A stretch of 64,000 nt of DNA from Micromonospora lupini str. Lupac 08 (GTDB lineage Bacteria; Actinomycetota; Actinomycetes; Mycobacteriales; Micromonosporaceae): NCBI RefSeq assembly GCF_000297395.2, contig NZ_HF570108.1, forward strand, positions 138,321 to 202,320, written 5' to 3'. Within the stretch, counting starts at the first letter, position 1, and each line of letters opens with the position of its first letter. The position numbers were made by a program, and so were the translations under genes. The notes beneath the pieces were generated by a model. It was given only the letters and a program-made list of their open reading frames with translations, ran no database searches and was not told where the DNA came from. Positions 36,372 to 44,357 of this stretch are shown piece by piece.

Positions 36372-37120
36372 CGCACCGTCTCCTCGCGGGCGGGGCGCAG
36401 CAGCGCCGGGTGCAGCAGCCGGGCGTCGCCGGCCCGGTAGAGCCGGGCACGCGGGCCGCCGCGGGCGCCACCGCGCTCGGTGCTGGCGCCCGTGCTCTCC
36501 ACGAAGCCCGGGACGGAGAGCACCTTGCGGTGGAAGTTGCCGGCGTGCAGCGGGTGCCCCCAGACCGTCTCGTAGACGGCGCGCAGCTCGCTGATGGTGA
36601 ACTCGGGGGCCAGGAAGCGCGTGGCGAGCGGGGTGTACTCCAGCTTGGACCGGGCCCGCTCCAACGCGTCGTCGATGATCCGGCCATGGTCGAAGGCGAG
36701 CTGCCGGCTGGTCAGCGCGGTCACCGGCAACCAGATCGCCTCGTCGGCGTCGGTGCCGGCGGCCGGATCGGGCAGGTCGGGTGCGAACGCGAGGTGGGCG
36801 ATCGAGACGACACGCATCCGCGGGTCACGGTCGGGAGCGCCATAGCTGCCCAACTGCTCCAGGTGTACGCGCCGCAGTCCCTCCCCGCCGAGCCCGGTCT
36901 CCTCGGCCAGCTCCCGTCGGGCGCCGGCGGTCAGGTCCTCGTCGGGGCGGACGAACCCACCGGGCAGCGCCCAGTGCCCCGCGAAGGGTGCCTCGCCGCG
37001 CCGGATCAGCAGCAGGTGCAGCGCGTCGTCGCGGATCGTCAGGGCCACCACGTCGACTGTCACGGCGACCGACGGGTAGTCCCGCGGGTCGTACGCGGCC
37101 AGGAACTCCTGCTCGTTCAT
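36368..37120 (-). CDS. NUDIX protein with C-terminal winged helix (NrtR-like)
   Basis: A 250-aa protein. The NUDIX box at about residues 54-76 is intact (GGFVRPDEDLTAGARRELAEE), so hydrolysis is possible. The C-terminal part (EFTISELRAVYETVWGHPLHAGNFHRKVLS) matches the winged helix of NrtR-type ADP-ribose-sensing repressors of NAD metabolism. It is first in the cassette operon and a candidate autoregulator of it. Two direct repeats TxTGAGAACA at 37135-37160, just upstream of the ATG, are a plausible operator. Confidence 0.88.
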   Translation of the reverse strand: MNEQEFLAAYDPRDYPSVAVTVDVVALTIRDDALHLLLIRRGEAPFAGHWALPGGFVRPDEDLTAGARRELAEETGLGGEGLRRVHLEQLGSYGAPDRDPRMRVVSIAHLAFAPDLPDPAAGTDADEAIWLPVTALTSRQLAFDHGRIIDDALERARSKLEYTPLATRFLAPEFTISELRAVYETVWGHPLHAGNFHRKVLSVPGFVESTGASTERGGARGGPRARLYRAGDARLLHPALLRPAREETVR

Positions 37121-37128
37121 CGTGTCAC

Positions 37129-37160
37129 TCTCATTCTGAGAACATCTCGCTGTGAGAACA
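37129..37160. promoter_or_regulatory. Candidate operator upstream of the NUDIX/vWA/PurA-like cassette
   Basis: Direct repeats TCTGAGAACA (37135-37144) and TGTGAGAACA (37151-37160) are 16 bp apart. A short inverted repeat TCTCA-TTC-TGAGA (37129-37141) overlaps the first copy. It lies 9-40 bp upstream of the NUDIX ATG on the minus strand. Confidence 0.5.
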
Positions 37161-37172
37161 ACTTAACGCATG

Positions 37173-37200
37173 CGAGCGCCCCTGCCAAGAGGGGCGCTCG
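37173..37200 (-). terminator. Terminator after the MaoC-like gene
   Basis: An 11-bp stem (37173-37183 with 37190-37200) with a 6-nt loop lies immediately after the minus-strand stop at 37201. Confidence 0.8.
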
Positions 37201-38067
37201 TCAGCGCAGGAGACCCGCCAGGTGGGGTCGGCCGCGCGAGTCGTGCAGGGCGAACCCGCCGTCCGGCAGGAGCGTGAAGTTGACAGTGCTCGGCAGCGGC
37301 ACGGGCAGCTTGAACGCCACCTCGACGGTGCAGGCGTCCGGCAGCCGGGTCTCCAGGGCCGCGAGGCAGCGCGCCTTGCTCCACATGCCGTGCGCGATCG
37401 GCCGGCGGAAGCCGAACAGTCGCGCTCCGAGCCGGGAGGTGTGGATCGGGTTGTGGTCCCCGGACACCCGCGCGTACTCCGTGCCGACGCGGGGTTCCAC
37501 CCGCCAGCGGGCCGTGGCGGCCGGCGCCTCGGGACGTTCGCCCCGGTCGCGCCCCGCACCGGCCTTGCGTTCCCGACCCAGGTACGTCGAGACGCCGCGC
37601 CACACCTCCTCCCCGTCGACCGAGCCGACAAGCACCACGTCCACCTGCCGCCCCCGGTCGTGTGGACGCAGGTTCTCCGCGTACGTCGTGAAGTCGAGGG
37701 TCTCGTCGGCGGTGATCGGGCGGCGCGTGGTGATCCGGTTGCCGACGTGCACCACGCCGGTCAGCGGGATGGGAAAGCCCGGCGCGGTCATCAGCCGCAG
37801 GGTCAGCGGAAAGCCCAGGACGTGCGGGAACGTCGCGGGCAGCCGGTCGGTGAGCCGGAACCCGCAGACCCGGTCGTAGTCGGCCAGGTGCGCCCGGTCG
37901 ATCCGCACCCCGGCCACGGTGAACTCGACAGCCGGCAGGTCGGCCCCGCGCCGCCCACCGAGCCCGGGCAGCGCGCCGAGCGCGGCCCGCCGGTACAGCG
38001 CGCCGGGCGCGGGCAGTCCGGGGCAGCTCGACGCGCGTCCGGCCGCCAGCGCCGGCCGGACCGTCAC
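37201..38067 (-). CDS. MaoC-family enoyl-CoA hydratase (HtdX-like)
   Basis: A 288-aa double hot-dog protein. The C-terminal half carries the hydratase-2 motif YARVSGDHNPIHTSRLGARLFGFRRPIAHGM, with catalytic Asp and His. The N-terminal half has the degenerate hot-dog domain. The family hydrates trans-2-enoyl-CoA/ACP. In mycobacteria the equivalent htdX follows fabG4 and is divergent from fadA2, exactly as here. GTG 38067 is the only start, since a TGA lies in frame about 30 nt upstream. A second reading frame, starting at ATG 38281, stays open across the whole gene. Confidence 0.87.
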   Translation of the reverse strand: MTVRPALAAGRASSCPGLPAPGALYRRAALGALPGLGGRRGADLPAVEFTVAGVRIDRAHLADYDRVCGFRLTDRLPATFPHVLGFPLTLRLMTAPGFPIPLTGVVHVGNRITTRRPITADETLDFTTYAENLRPHDRGRQVDVVLVGSVDGEEVWRGVSTYLGRERKAGAGRDRGERPEAPAATARWRVEPRVGTEYARVSGDHNPIHTSRLGARLFGFRRPIAHGMWSKARCLAALETRLPDACTVEVAFKLPVPLPSTVNFTLLPDGGFALHDSRGRPHLAGLLR

Positions 38068-38281
38068 CGCCGGCCGGACCGTCGCCGCCGAGGTCAGTTG
38101 TCACCTCGGCCGCCGACGCGGTCAGGTCGTGGGTGCGCTCGACGCTCAGGTCGGCGCTGTCGGCTTGCGGCCGGCGGATCGCGTCCAGCGTCTCCCGCGA
38201 CAGGATCTCGGTGGGGCCCTCGATCAGGTCGTGGACCGAGAGGTCGTCCGGCTCCCTCGCGGGTTCTCTCCTCCTGGCCAT
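38068..38281 (-). other. Unassigned segment with ATGA-coupled open frame
   Basis: An ATG at 38281 overlaps the FabG-like stop by 4 nt. It opens a frame of about 70 residues of coding-like sequence (MARRREPAREPDDLSVHDLI...) before the MaoC start. No stop is met until 37163, inside and beyond the maoC frame. It contains a near-identical in-frame 18-bp duplication (near 38050-38085). It could be an extra N-terminus joined to MaoC by a frameshift, a small gene with a lost stop, or chance in GC-rich DNA. Confidence 0.4.
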
Positions 38282-39627
38282 CACGCCCCCAGCAGACTCT
38301 GGCCGCAGACCCGGACGACGTTGCCGCTTACCGCGCCGCTTGCCGGCCAAGCCAGCCAGCCGATCGTCTCGGCCACGTCCTCCGGCAGGCCGCCCTGCGC
38401 CAGGCTGTTCATCCGCCGGCCCGCCTCGCGGACGACAAGCGGGATGCGCGCGGTCATCCGGGTCTCGATGAAGCCCGGGGCCACCGCGTTGACGCTGATG
38501 TTCCGGTCGCGCAGGGCCGGGGCGAGCGAGTCGACAAGACCGATCACGCCGGCCTTGCTTGTGGCGTAGTTGGTCTGCCCCCGGTTTCCGGCGATCCCGG
38601 CGATCGAGGAGACGCCGATGATCCGCCCGCCGGCCGGAATCAGCTCCCGCTCCAGCAGCACGTCGTTGATCCGCTCCTGACTGGACAGGTTGACGTCGAT
38701 GACCTGGTCCCACCGGTCGGCGTCCATCCGGCCGAGCGTCTTGTCCCGGGTGATGCCGGCGTTGTGCACCACCACGTCGACCCGGCCGTGTCGGCTGGCC
38801 AGGTGGTCGGCGAGCCGGGTCGGCGCGTCCGGCGCGGTCAGGTCGAGCTGGACGGCCGTACCGCCGATGTCGTTCGCCACCGCGGCGAGGGCGTCCCCGG
38901 CCGCCGGGACGTCCAGGGCCACCACCTGCGCGCCGTCGCGGGCGAGAACCCGGGCGAGGGCCGCTCCGATGCCCCGGGCGGCCCCGGTGACCAGCACGAC
39001 CTGCCCGTCCAGCGGGCGGTCCCAGTCGGCCGGGGCGCTCGCCGCGCCGACGCCGACCCGGATGACCTGCCCCGAGACGTACGCGGACCGGCCGGACAGC
39101 AGAAACCGGAGGGCCGATTCCAGGCTGGTGTCGTTGGCGTCGCCAGTTACCTGGACGAGTTGCGCGGTGGTGCCCCGACCGAACTCCTTGCCGATGCTGC
39201 GGACCAGCCCTTCCAGGGCGCGCTGCGCGGTCGCCTCGCGCGGCGCCGGGCACTCGCTCGGCGGAGTGCCGAGCACGATCACCCGACCGCTGGGCAGCAA
39301 CGCCCGGGCCTGCGGGTGGAAGAAGTCGTAGAGCTGGCGCAGCTGGGTCGAGTCGGTGATGCCGGTGGCGTCGTACACCAGGGCGCCGAAGCGGTCCTGC
39401 GGTGCGGCCGTGCCGGTGTCGCGCAGCTCGACCCCGGCGGCGGTCAGGATCGCGGTGACCGGCTCGGCGAGCCGGCCGCCGACGGCCGCACCGAGCAGGG
39501 CCGGCCCGGTCAGCAGCGGATCGCCGGGGTGGTGTCGGCGCAGTCGCGGCGGGTCGGGCAGCCCGAGGCGCTTGACCAGCGCGCGGCCGGCGGCCGATTG
39601 GACGAAGCTCGCGTACCTGTCGGTCAT
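38281..39627 (-). CDS. Long-chain (HMw) 3-oxoacyl-ACP reductase, FabG4-like
   Basis: A 448-aa high-molecular-weight FabG. An N-terminal degenerate Rossmann-like domain (about residues 1-200) precedes the SDR domain: VLVTGAARGIGAALA, VVHNAGITRDKTL, catalytic Ser in VSSIAGIAGN, and YATSK. NAVAPGFIETRMTARIP is typical of FabG. The family reduces 3-oxoacyl-CoA/ACP with NADH. The next gene is maoC-like, and a thiolase is divergent, an arrangement like Rv0241c-Rv0243 in M. tuberculosis. It has no Shine-Dalgarno and a TACT-AGTA palindrome just upstream. Confidence 0.9.
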   Translation of the reverse strand: MTDRYASFVQSAAGRALVKRLGLPDPPRLRRHHPGDPLLTGPALLGAAVGGRLAEPVTAILTAAGVELRDTGTAAPQDRFGALVYDATGITDSTQLRQLYDFFHPQARALLPSGRVIVLGTPPSECPAPREATAQRALEGLVRSIGKEFGRGTTAQLVQVTGDANDTSLESALRFLLSGRSAYVSGQVIRVGVGAASAPADWDRPLDGQVVLVTGAARGIGAALARVLARDGAQVVALDVPAAGDALAAVANDIGGTAVQLDLTAPDAPTRLADHLASRHGRVDVVVHNAGITRDKTLGRMDADRWDQVIDVNLSSQERINDVLLERELIPAGGRIIGVSSIAGIAGNRGQTNYATSKAGVIGLVDSLAPALRDRNISVNAVAPGFIETRMTARIPLVVREAGRRMNSLAQGGLPEDVAETIGWLAWPASGAVSGNVVRVCGQSLLGA

Positions 39628-39635
39628 GGGCGTAG

Positions 39636-39651
39636 CCTACTGGCGAGTAGG
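39636..39651. promoter_or_regulatory. CCTACT-N4-AGTAGG palindrome in the FabG/thiolase divergent promoter
   Basis: Six-bp arms (39636-39641 and 39646-39651) with a 4-nt spacer contain TACTGGCGAGTA. It resembles the operator-like sequences at 29203-29232. It lies 9 bp upstream of the FabG ATG. Confidence 0.55.
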
Positions 39652-39680
39652 GTTCGAGCAACACTTAGAGGAGGCGGATC

Positions 39681-40973
39681 GTGCAGAGCATCCGGCGGGT
39701 CGCGGTCATCGGGGGCAACCGCATCCCCTTCGCCCGTTCCAACTCCCGCTACGCGGACGCGTCGAACGCGGATCTGCTCGGCGCGGCGCTGGACGGTCTG
39801 ATCGCCCGCTACGGGTTGGCCGGGCAACGCGTCGGCGAGGTGGTGGCCGGCGCGGTGCTCAAGCACTCCCGCGACTTCAACCTCACCCGTGAGGTGGTGC
39901 TCGGCTCCCGGCTCGACCCGCACACCCCCGCGTACGACATCCAGCAGGCCTGCGGCACCGGTCTGGAGGCGGCCATCCTGGTCGCCAACAAGATCGCCCT
40001 CGGCCAGCTCGACGTCGGCATCGCCGGCGGTGTCGACACCACCTCCGACGCCCCGCTCGCGGTCAACGAGGAGATGCGGCGCACGCTGCTCAAACTCAAC
40101 TCGGCCCGGACGCTCGGCCAGCGGATGAAGATCGCCGCGAAGCTGCGCCCGCTCCAGCCGTTCAAGCCGGAGATCCCGCGCAACGCCGAACCGCGTACCG
40201 GGCTGTCCATGGGCGACCACGCCGCCCGGACCGCGCTGCGCTGGCAGATCGACAGGCGCGCGCAGGACGAGCTGGCGCTGCGCTCGCACCAGCGGCTCGC
40301 CGCCGCGTACGAGCGGGGCTTCTTCGACGACCTGATGACGCCGTACCTGGGGCTCACCCGCGACCAGAACCTGCGCCCGGACAGCAGCCTGGAGAAGCTC
40401 GGTTCGCTCAAGCCGGTCTTCGGCACCCGCGGCCCGGACGCCGAGCAGGCCACCATGACCGCCGGCAACTCGTCGCCCCTCACCGACGGCGCGTCCACCG
40501 TGCTGCTGGCCAGCGAGGAGTGGGCCGCCGCGCACCACCTGCCGGTGCTGGCCTGGTTCAGCTGGTCGGAGACGGCGGCGGTGGACTTCGTGCACGGCGA
40601 CGAGGGGCTGCTGATGGCCCCCGCGTACGCGGTGCCGCGGATGCTGGCCCGCGCCGGGCTGACGTTGCAGGACTTCGACTACTACGAGATCCACGAGGCG
40701 TTCGCCTCGCAGGTGCTGGCCACCCTCGCCGCCTGGGAGTCGCCGGAGTTCTGCAAGGACCGGCTCGGCCTGGACGCGCCGTTGGGCGCGATCGACACCG
40801 ACCGGCTCAACGTCAACGGCTCGTCGCTGGCCGCCGGGCACCCGTTCGCCGCCACCGGCGGCCGGATCGTGGCGACGCTGGCCAAGCTGCTGGCCTCCAA
40901 GGGCGGCGGACGCGGGCTGATCTCCATCTGCGCGGCAGGCGGCCAGGGCGTGACGGCGATCCTGGAACGCTGA
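39681..40973 (+). CDS. Acetyl-CoA C-acetyltransferase (thiolase, FadI/FadA2-type)
   Basis: A 430-aa thiolase of fatty-acid degradation. The nucleophilic Cys is in QQACGTGLEA (about residue 91), the catalytic His in NVNGSSLAAGHPFAATGGR, and the second Cys in ICAAGGQGVTA. GNSSPLTDGAS, IHEAFA and the GMD/GDHA region also fit. GAGGAGG lies about 6 nt before GTG 39681. It is divergent from the FabG4-like/MaoC operon, so the three probably act together in reversible beta-oxidation-type chemistry. Confidence 0.93.
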   Translation: MQSIRRVAVIGGNRIPFARSNSRYADASNADLLGAALDGLIARYGLAGQRVGEVVAGAVLKHSRDFNLTREVVLGSRLDPHTPAYDIQQACGTGLEAAILVANKIALGQLDVGIAGGVDTTSDAPLAVNEEMRRTLLKLNSARTLGQRMKIAAKLRPLQPFKPEIPRNAEPRTGLSMGDHAARTALRWQIDRRAQDELALRSHQRLAAAYERGFFDDLMTPYLGLTRDQNLRPDSSLEKLGSLKPVFGTRGPDAEQATMTAGNSSPLTDGASTVLLASEEWAAAHHLPVLAWFSWSETAAVDFVHGDEGLLMAPAYAVPRMLARAGLTLQDFDYYEIHEAFASQVLATLAAWESPEFCKDRLGLDAPLGAIDTDRLNVNGSSLAAGHPFAATGGRIVATLAKLLASKGGGRGLISICAAGGQGVTAILER

Positions 40974-41028
40974 GCGCCGGCGCGGCCCGGTCCGGGTGCT
41001 GGTCAGCACGTGCGGGACAATGAGGCAC

Positions 41029-42453
41029 GTGACGACGATCCCCAACGTGCTCGCCAACCGGTACGCCTCACCCGAGTTGGTCGCCCTCTGGTCGCCCGAG
41101 GAGAAGGTCCGGATGGAGCGGCGGCTCTGGCTCGCCGTGCTCCGCGCGCAGCGTGACCTCGGCGTGGCCGTCCCGGACGGCGTGGTCGAGGCGTACGAGC
41201 GGGTGCTCGACCAGGTCGACCTCGCCTCGATCGCCGAGCGGGAGCGGGTCACCCGGCACGACGTCAAGGCCCGCATCGAGGAGTTCAGCGCGCTCGCCGG
41301 GCACGAGCACGTGCACAAGGGGATGACCTCCCGGGATCTCACCGAGAACGTCGAGCAGCTCCAGGTGCGCGCCTCGCTGGAGCTGATCCGGGACCGGGTG
41401 GTGGCCACGCTGGCCCGGTTGGCGTGGCTCGCGTACGAACACTCCGAGCTGGTCATGACCGGTCGCTCGCACAACGTGGCCGCGCAGGCCACCACGCTGG
41501 GCAAGCGCTTCGCGTCGGCGGCGGAGGAGCTGCTGATCGCGTACGAGCGGCTGGAGGACCTGATCGCCCGCTACCCGCTGCGCGGCATCAAGGGGCCGGT
41601 CGGCACGGCCGCCGACCAGCTCGACCTCTTCGACGGCGACGCCGACAAGGTGGCCGAGCTGGAGCGGCGGGTCGCCGAGCACCTGGGCTTCGCGCGGGTG
41701 CTGGACAGCGTCGGGCAGGTCTACCCGCGCTCGTTGGACTTCGACGTGCTGTCGGCGTTGGCGCAGACCGCCGCCGCGCCGTCGTCGCTTGCCACCACGA
41801 TCCGGCTGATGGTCGGTCAGGAGCTGGTGACCGAGGGCTTCAAGCCGGGTCAGGTCGGCTCCAGCGCGATGCCGCACAAGATGAACACCCGCTCGTCGGA
41901 GCGGGTGAACGGCTTCGCGGTGATCATTCGTGGTTACCTGTCGATGGTCGGTGAGCTGGCCGGTGACCAGTGGAACGAGGGGGACGTGTCCTGCTCGGTG
42001 GTCCGGCGGGTGGCTCTGCCGGACGCGTTCTTCGCCGCCGACGGGCTGTTCCAGACCTTCCTGACCGTGCTCGACGAGTTCGGCGCGTACCCGGCGGTGA
42101 TCAACCGGGAGCTGGAGCGGTTCCTGCCCTTCCTGGCCACCACCAAGATCCTGGTGGCGGCCGTCCGGCGCGGCGTCGGCCGGGAGGTCGCCCACGAGGT
42201 GATCAAGGAGCACGCGGTCGCCGTGGCGCTGGCCATGCGCGAGAAGGGCGCCCCGGAGAACGACCTGTTCGACCGCCTCGCCGCCGATGGTCGCCTCGGC
42301 CTGTCCCGCGCCGACATCGACACCCTGGTCGCCGACCGCAGCGCCTTCGTCGGCGCGGCGAAGACCCAGGTGGAAGCGCTGAGCCGCCGCATCACCAAGG
42401 TGGTCGAAACCCACCCGGAAGCGGCAACCTACAGCCCACCGCCCATCCTGTGA
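41029..42453 (+). CDS. purB: Adenylosuccinate lyase
   Basis: A 474-aa member of the aspartase/fumarase superfamily. It splits SAICAR and adenylosuccinate, releasing fumarate, at two points of purine synthesis. It carries the superfamily signature GSSAMPHKMN, the catalytic His in TGRSHNVAAQATT, and KGPVGTAADQLDLF. The N-terminus NVLANRYASPELVALWSPEEKVRMERRLW is typical of PurB. GTG 41029 is preferred because this is the family start; ATG 41020 is possible. A short GC palindrome separates it from the convergent YbjQ-like gene. Confidence 0.95.
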   Translation: MTTIPNVLANRYASPELVALWSPEEKVRMERRLWLAVLRAQRDLGVAVPDGVVEAYERVLDQVDLASIAERERVTRHDVKARIEEFSALAGHEHVHKGMTSRDLTENVEQLQVRASLELIRDRVVATLARLAWLAYEHSELVMTGRSHNVAAQATTLGKRFASAAEELLIAYERLEDLIARYPLRGIKGPVGTAADQLDLFDGDADKVAELERRVAEHLGFARVLDSVGQVYPRSLDFDVLSALAQTAAAPSSLATTIRLMVGQELVTEGFKPGQVGSSAMPHKMNTRSSERVNGFAVIIRGYLSMVGELAGDQWNEGDVSCSVVRRVALPDAFFAADGLFQTFLTVLDEFGAYPAVINRELERFLPFLATTKILVAAVRRGVGREVAHEVIKEHAVAVALAMREKGAPENDLFDRLAADGRLGLSRADIDTLVADRSAFVGAAKTQVEALSRRITKVVETHPEAATYSPPPIL

Positions 42454-42467
42454 CGCCCGCGCGGGCG

Positions 42468-42926
42468 CTACTCGCCGGTCGGGGTTTCTGCTGCTGTTCT
42501 CAGGTTGGGGGCGCTCGCGGGTTCGGCGATGCCGCCGAGAGACTCCGCGAAGGCCGGTTCGGTGGCGGTCTCCGCCGCCACCGCCGGCTGGTCGGGCGGC
42601 ATGACCTCGGGCATCTTGGGTACGGCGACGACCGCCGTGCCGTAGGCGCAGATCTCCATCCACATCTCGCCGCAGTCCCGGCTGTCGAAGCGCATGCCGA
42701 TCACGGCGTTCGCGCCGAGGCGTAGGGCCTCCTCGCCGAGGCGGGTCACCGAGTCGGTACGCCACCGGGTCAGGTTGTCCGGCGCCATCGGGTCGTACGC
42801 GCCACCGCGCAGGTTCTTGACCCCCTCGCGGTACGGGTTGCGCGTCCTGGCCATCGATGACACCACCTCACCGAGAATCTGGCGGATCTCGTAGCCGGGC
42901 AGTTGCTCTGTCGTCACGACCAGCAC
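42468..42926 (-). CDS. YbjQ/UPF0145 family heavy-metal-binding domain protein
   Basis: A 152-aa protein. Residues about 1-105 match the YbjQ (UPF0145) family: VTTEQLPGYEIRQILGEV, then NPYREGVKNLRGGAYD and RLGANAVIGMRFDSRDCG. These proteins form homopentamers; function is unknown. A Pro/Ala/Glu-rich C-terminal tail of about 45 residues is added. GTG 42926 matches the family start. The gene is convergent with purB and not clearly in an operon. Confidence 0.88.
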   Translation of the reverse strand: MLVVTTEQLPGYEIRQILGEVVSSMARTRNPYREGVKNLRGGAYDPMAPDNLTRWRTDSVTRLGEEALRLGANAVIGMRFDSRDCGEMWMEICAYGTAVVAVPKMPEVMPPDQPAVAAETATEPAFAESLGGIAEPASAPNLRTAAETPTGE

Positions 42927-42999
42927 GGTTCCGATGCTGTCAGGAGTTGCGCGACCCGATCGTGTGCAGTGTTCACCTGATCGGATGCTGCAAAACGAC

Positions 43000-43040
43000 G
43001 CGGCGCGGACGGCCGGCACGCCGCCGACCATCCGCGCCGC
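43000..43040 (-). terminator. Hairpin after the serine protease gene
   Basis: 10-bp arms (43000-43009 and 43031-43040) lie about 15 nt past the minus-strand stop at 43055. The 21-nt loop is long, so a moderate terminator. Confidence 0.55.
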
Positions 43041-43054
43041 GCGGGCGCTAACCG

Positions 43055-43738
43055 TCAGACACCGGCCACCGAGGTGATCCAGGCCCGGTTGTACGCGACG
43101 CTGCCGTAGTTCTGGATGCTCTGCCCGTCGGCAGTGGAGGCCACGCCGACCTGCTGGCCGTTGTAGAACTGCGGCCCGCCCGAGTCACCGCGCCAGGCGT
43201 TGCCGCTGATCCGGCTGCTGCGGATCGCCTGCCCGCCGTACGCGTCGGTGACGTTGGTGCTGGTCACCTGGACGGTGGCGGTCTTGAGCTGGCTGGACGC
43301 GGAGCAGCCGCTGTAGCAGGTCATGCCCCACCCGTAGATCGAGTTGGTCGATCCGACGGGCGGGTTGCTGCTGGCCAGGGACACCGCCGAGGTGCTGACC
43401 GTGCTGGAGAGCCGCATGAGGGCCAGGTCGTTACGGGTGTAGGTGGCGCTGACGCTGCGGGTGACCCCGCCCGAGGCGCGGTAGACGCTGCCGACCCGGA
43501 CGGACATCGTGCCGCTGATGCAGTGCCGGGCGGTGAGGACCCACTGCGCGGCGATCACGCTGCCGGAGCAGGTGAACGAGCCGTTGCTCAGCACCGCGGC
43601 GGCCCAGGGGGCGGACGAGACGGTGCTGCCGCCGATGATGGGCTGGGGACCGGCCGGGGCGGCGGACGCGCCGGAGGCGGCGCCGAGGGCGCCGACCAGC
43701 GCGGTGCTGATCAGGGCGAGCAGGGGACGAACGCGCAT
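43055..43738 (-). CDS. Secreted trypsin-like serine protease (S1 family)
   Basis: A 227-aa exported protease. A signal peptide (about residues 1-27, cleavage near ASGASAAPA) and a very short propeptide precede IIGGSTV, the usual activated N-terminus. The catalytic triad is visible: His72 in TARHC, Asp104 in NDLALM and Ser186 in GDSGGP. Cys pairs (CSGS...RHC) match the fold. ATG 43738 has AGGAG 7-8 nt upstream. A 355-bp AT-richer region upstream carries an operator-like palindrome. Confidence 0.92.
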   Translation of the reverse strand: MRVRPLLALISTALVGALGAASGASAAPAGPQPIIGGSTVSSAPWAAAVLSNGSFTCSGSVIAAQWVLTARHCISGTMSVRVGSVYRASGGVTRSVSATYTRNDLALMRLSSTVSTSAVSLASSNPPVGSTNSIYGWGMTCYSGCSASSQLKTATVQVTSTNVTDAYGGQAIRSSRISGNAWRGDSGGPQFYNGQQVGVASTADGQSIQNYGSVAYNRAWITSVAGV

Positions 43739-44093
43739 CGGTGGACTCCTTGGACGGGGCGGGCCCGGGGTCGCCGGGTGCCCGGGGACGGCGGTGGGAG
43801 GTCCCCGCCGCCGCTGGCATCGAGATATGTCGATGTACTGTAGGGCCGACGGGCATCGTTTTCAAGAAAGTCATCGAGATCAACCAATGTAACGATTCGG
43901 CTACCCGGCGCGCCGTATATGCCCTGCTGGGGCCGCCTGTCCCGCCCCGCCGACCGCCCCCGCCGACCGTTATGTGGATCACTGCCTGGACTGCGCCCGG
44001 CCGGTGCGTCCGCGACGGTATCTGCCAGGTACGCTGGCTGCGCTCGCCCGTTGTGGGTCGGCACCCAACTGCGTACACAGTCAGGAGTGCCCA
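43739..44093. other. 355-bp intergenic region with operator-like palindrome
   Basis: Between the divergent protease and purS genes. An AT-richer patch (about 43815-43910) carries the palindrome CATCGA-N6-TCGATG (43818-43835). A second CATCGAGAT-type half lies near 43874. Plausibly it is a protease-promoter operator. No real coding frame is seen in it. Confidence 0.45.
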
Positions 44094-44357
44094 GTGCCTC
44101 GCGTCGTCGTCGACGTCATGCTCAAGCCCGAGATCCTCGATCCGCAGGGCCAGGCCGTCGCAAACGCGCTGCCCCGGCTCGGCGTCAGCGACGTCGCCTC
44201 AGTGCGGATCGGCCGGCGCATCGAGATCGACTTCACCGGTGAACCGGACCTGGACCGGGCCCGGGAGATCGCCGACAAGTTGCTCGCCAACCCGGTCATC
44301 GAGGACTTCACCGTCCGCCTGGTCGAGACCGACGAGACCGCGGACGCCCGCTCGTGA
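44094..44357 (+). CDS. purS: Phosphoribosylformylglycinamidine synthase subunit PurS
   Basis: An 87-aa small subunit of the three-part FGAM synthase (PurS-PurQ-PurL), which binds the complex and helps channel ammonia. The family pattern is [19 protein letters not shown] at the start, then [10 protein letters not shown] and [15 protein letters not shown] 44094 has AGGAG 6 nt upstream. Its stop overlaps the purQ start by 4 nt (GTGA). Confidence 0.95.
   Translation: MPRVVVDVMLKPEILDPQGQAVANALPRLGVSDVASVRIGRRIEIDFTGEPDLDRAREIADKLLANPVIEDFTVRLVETDETADARS

Noticed and set aside
36874..37120. Assigning NAD-biosynthesis control to the NUDIX protein
   Set aside because: NrtR-like layout is visible, but no NAD biosynthetic gene is nearby and the operon content is different.
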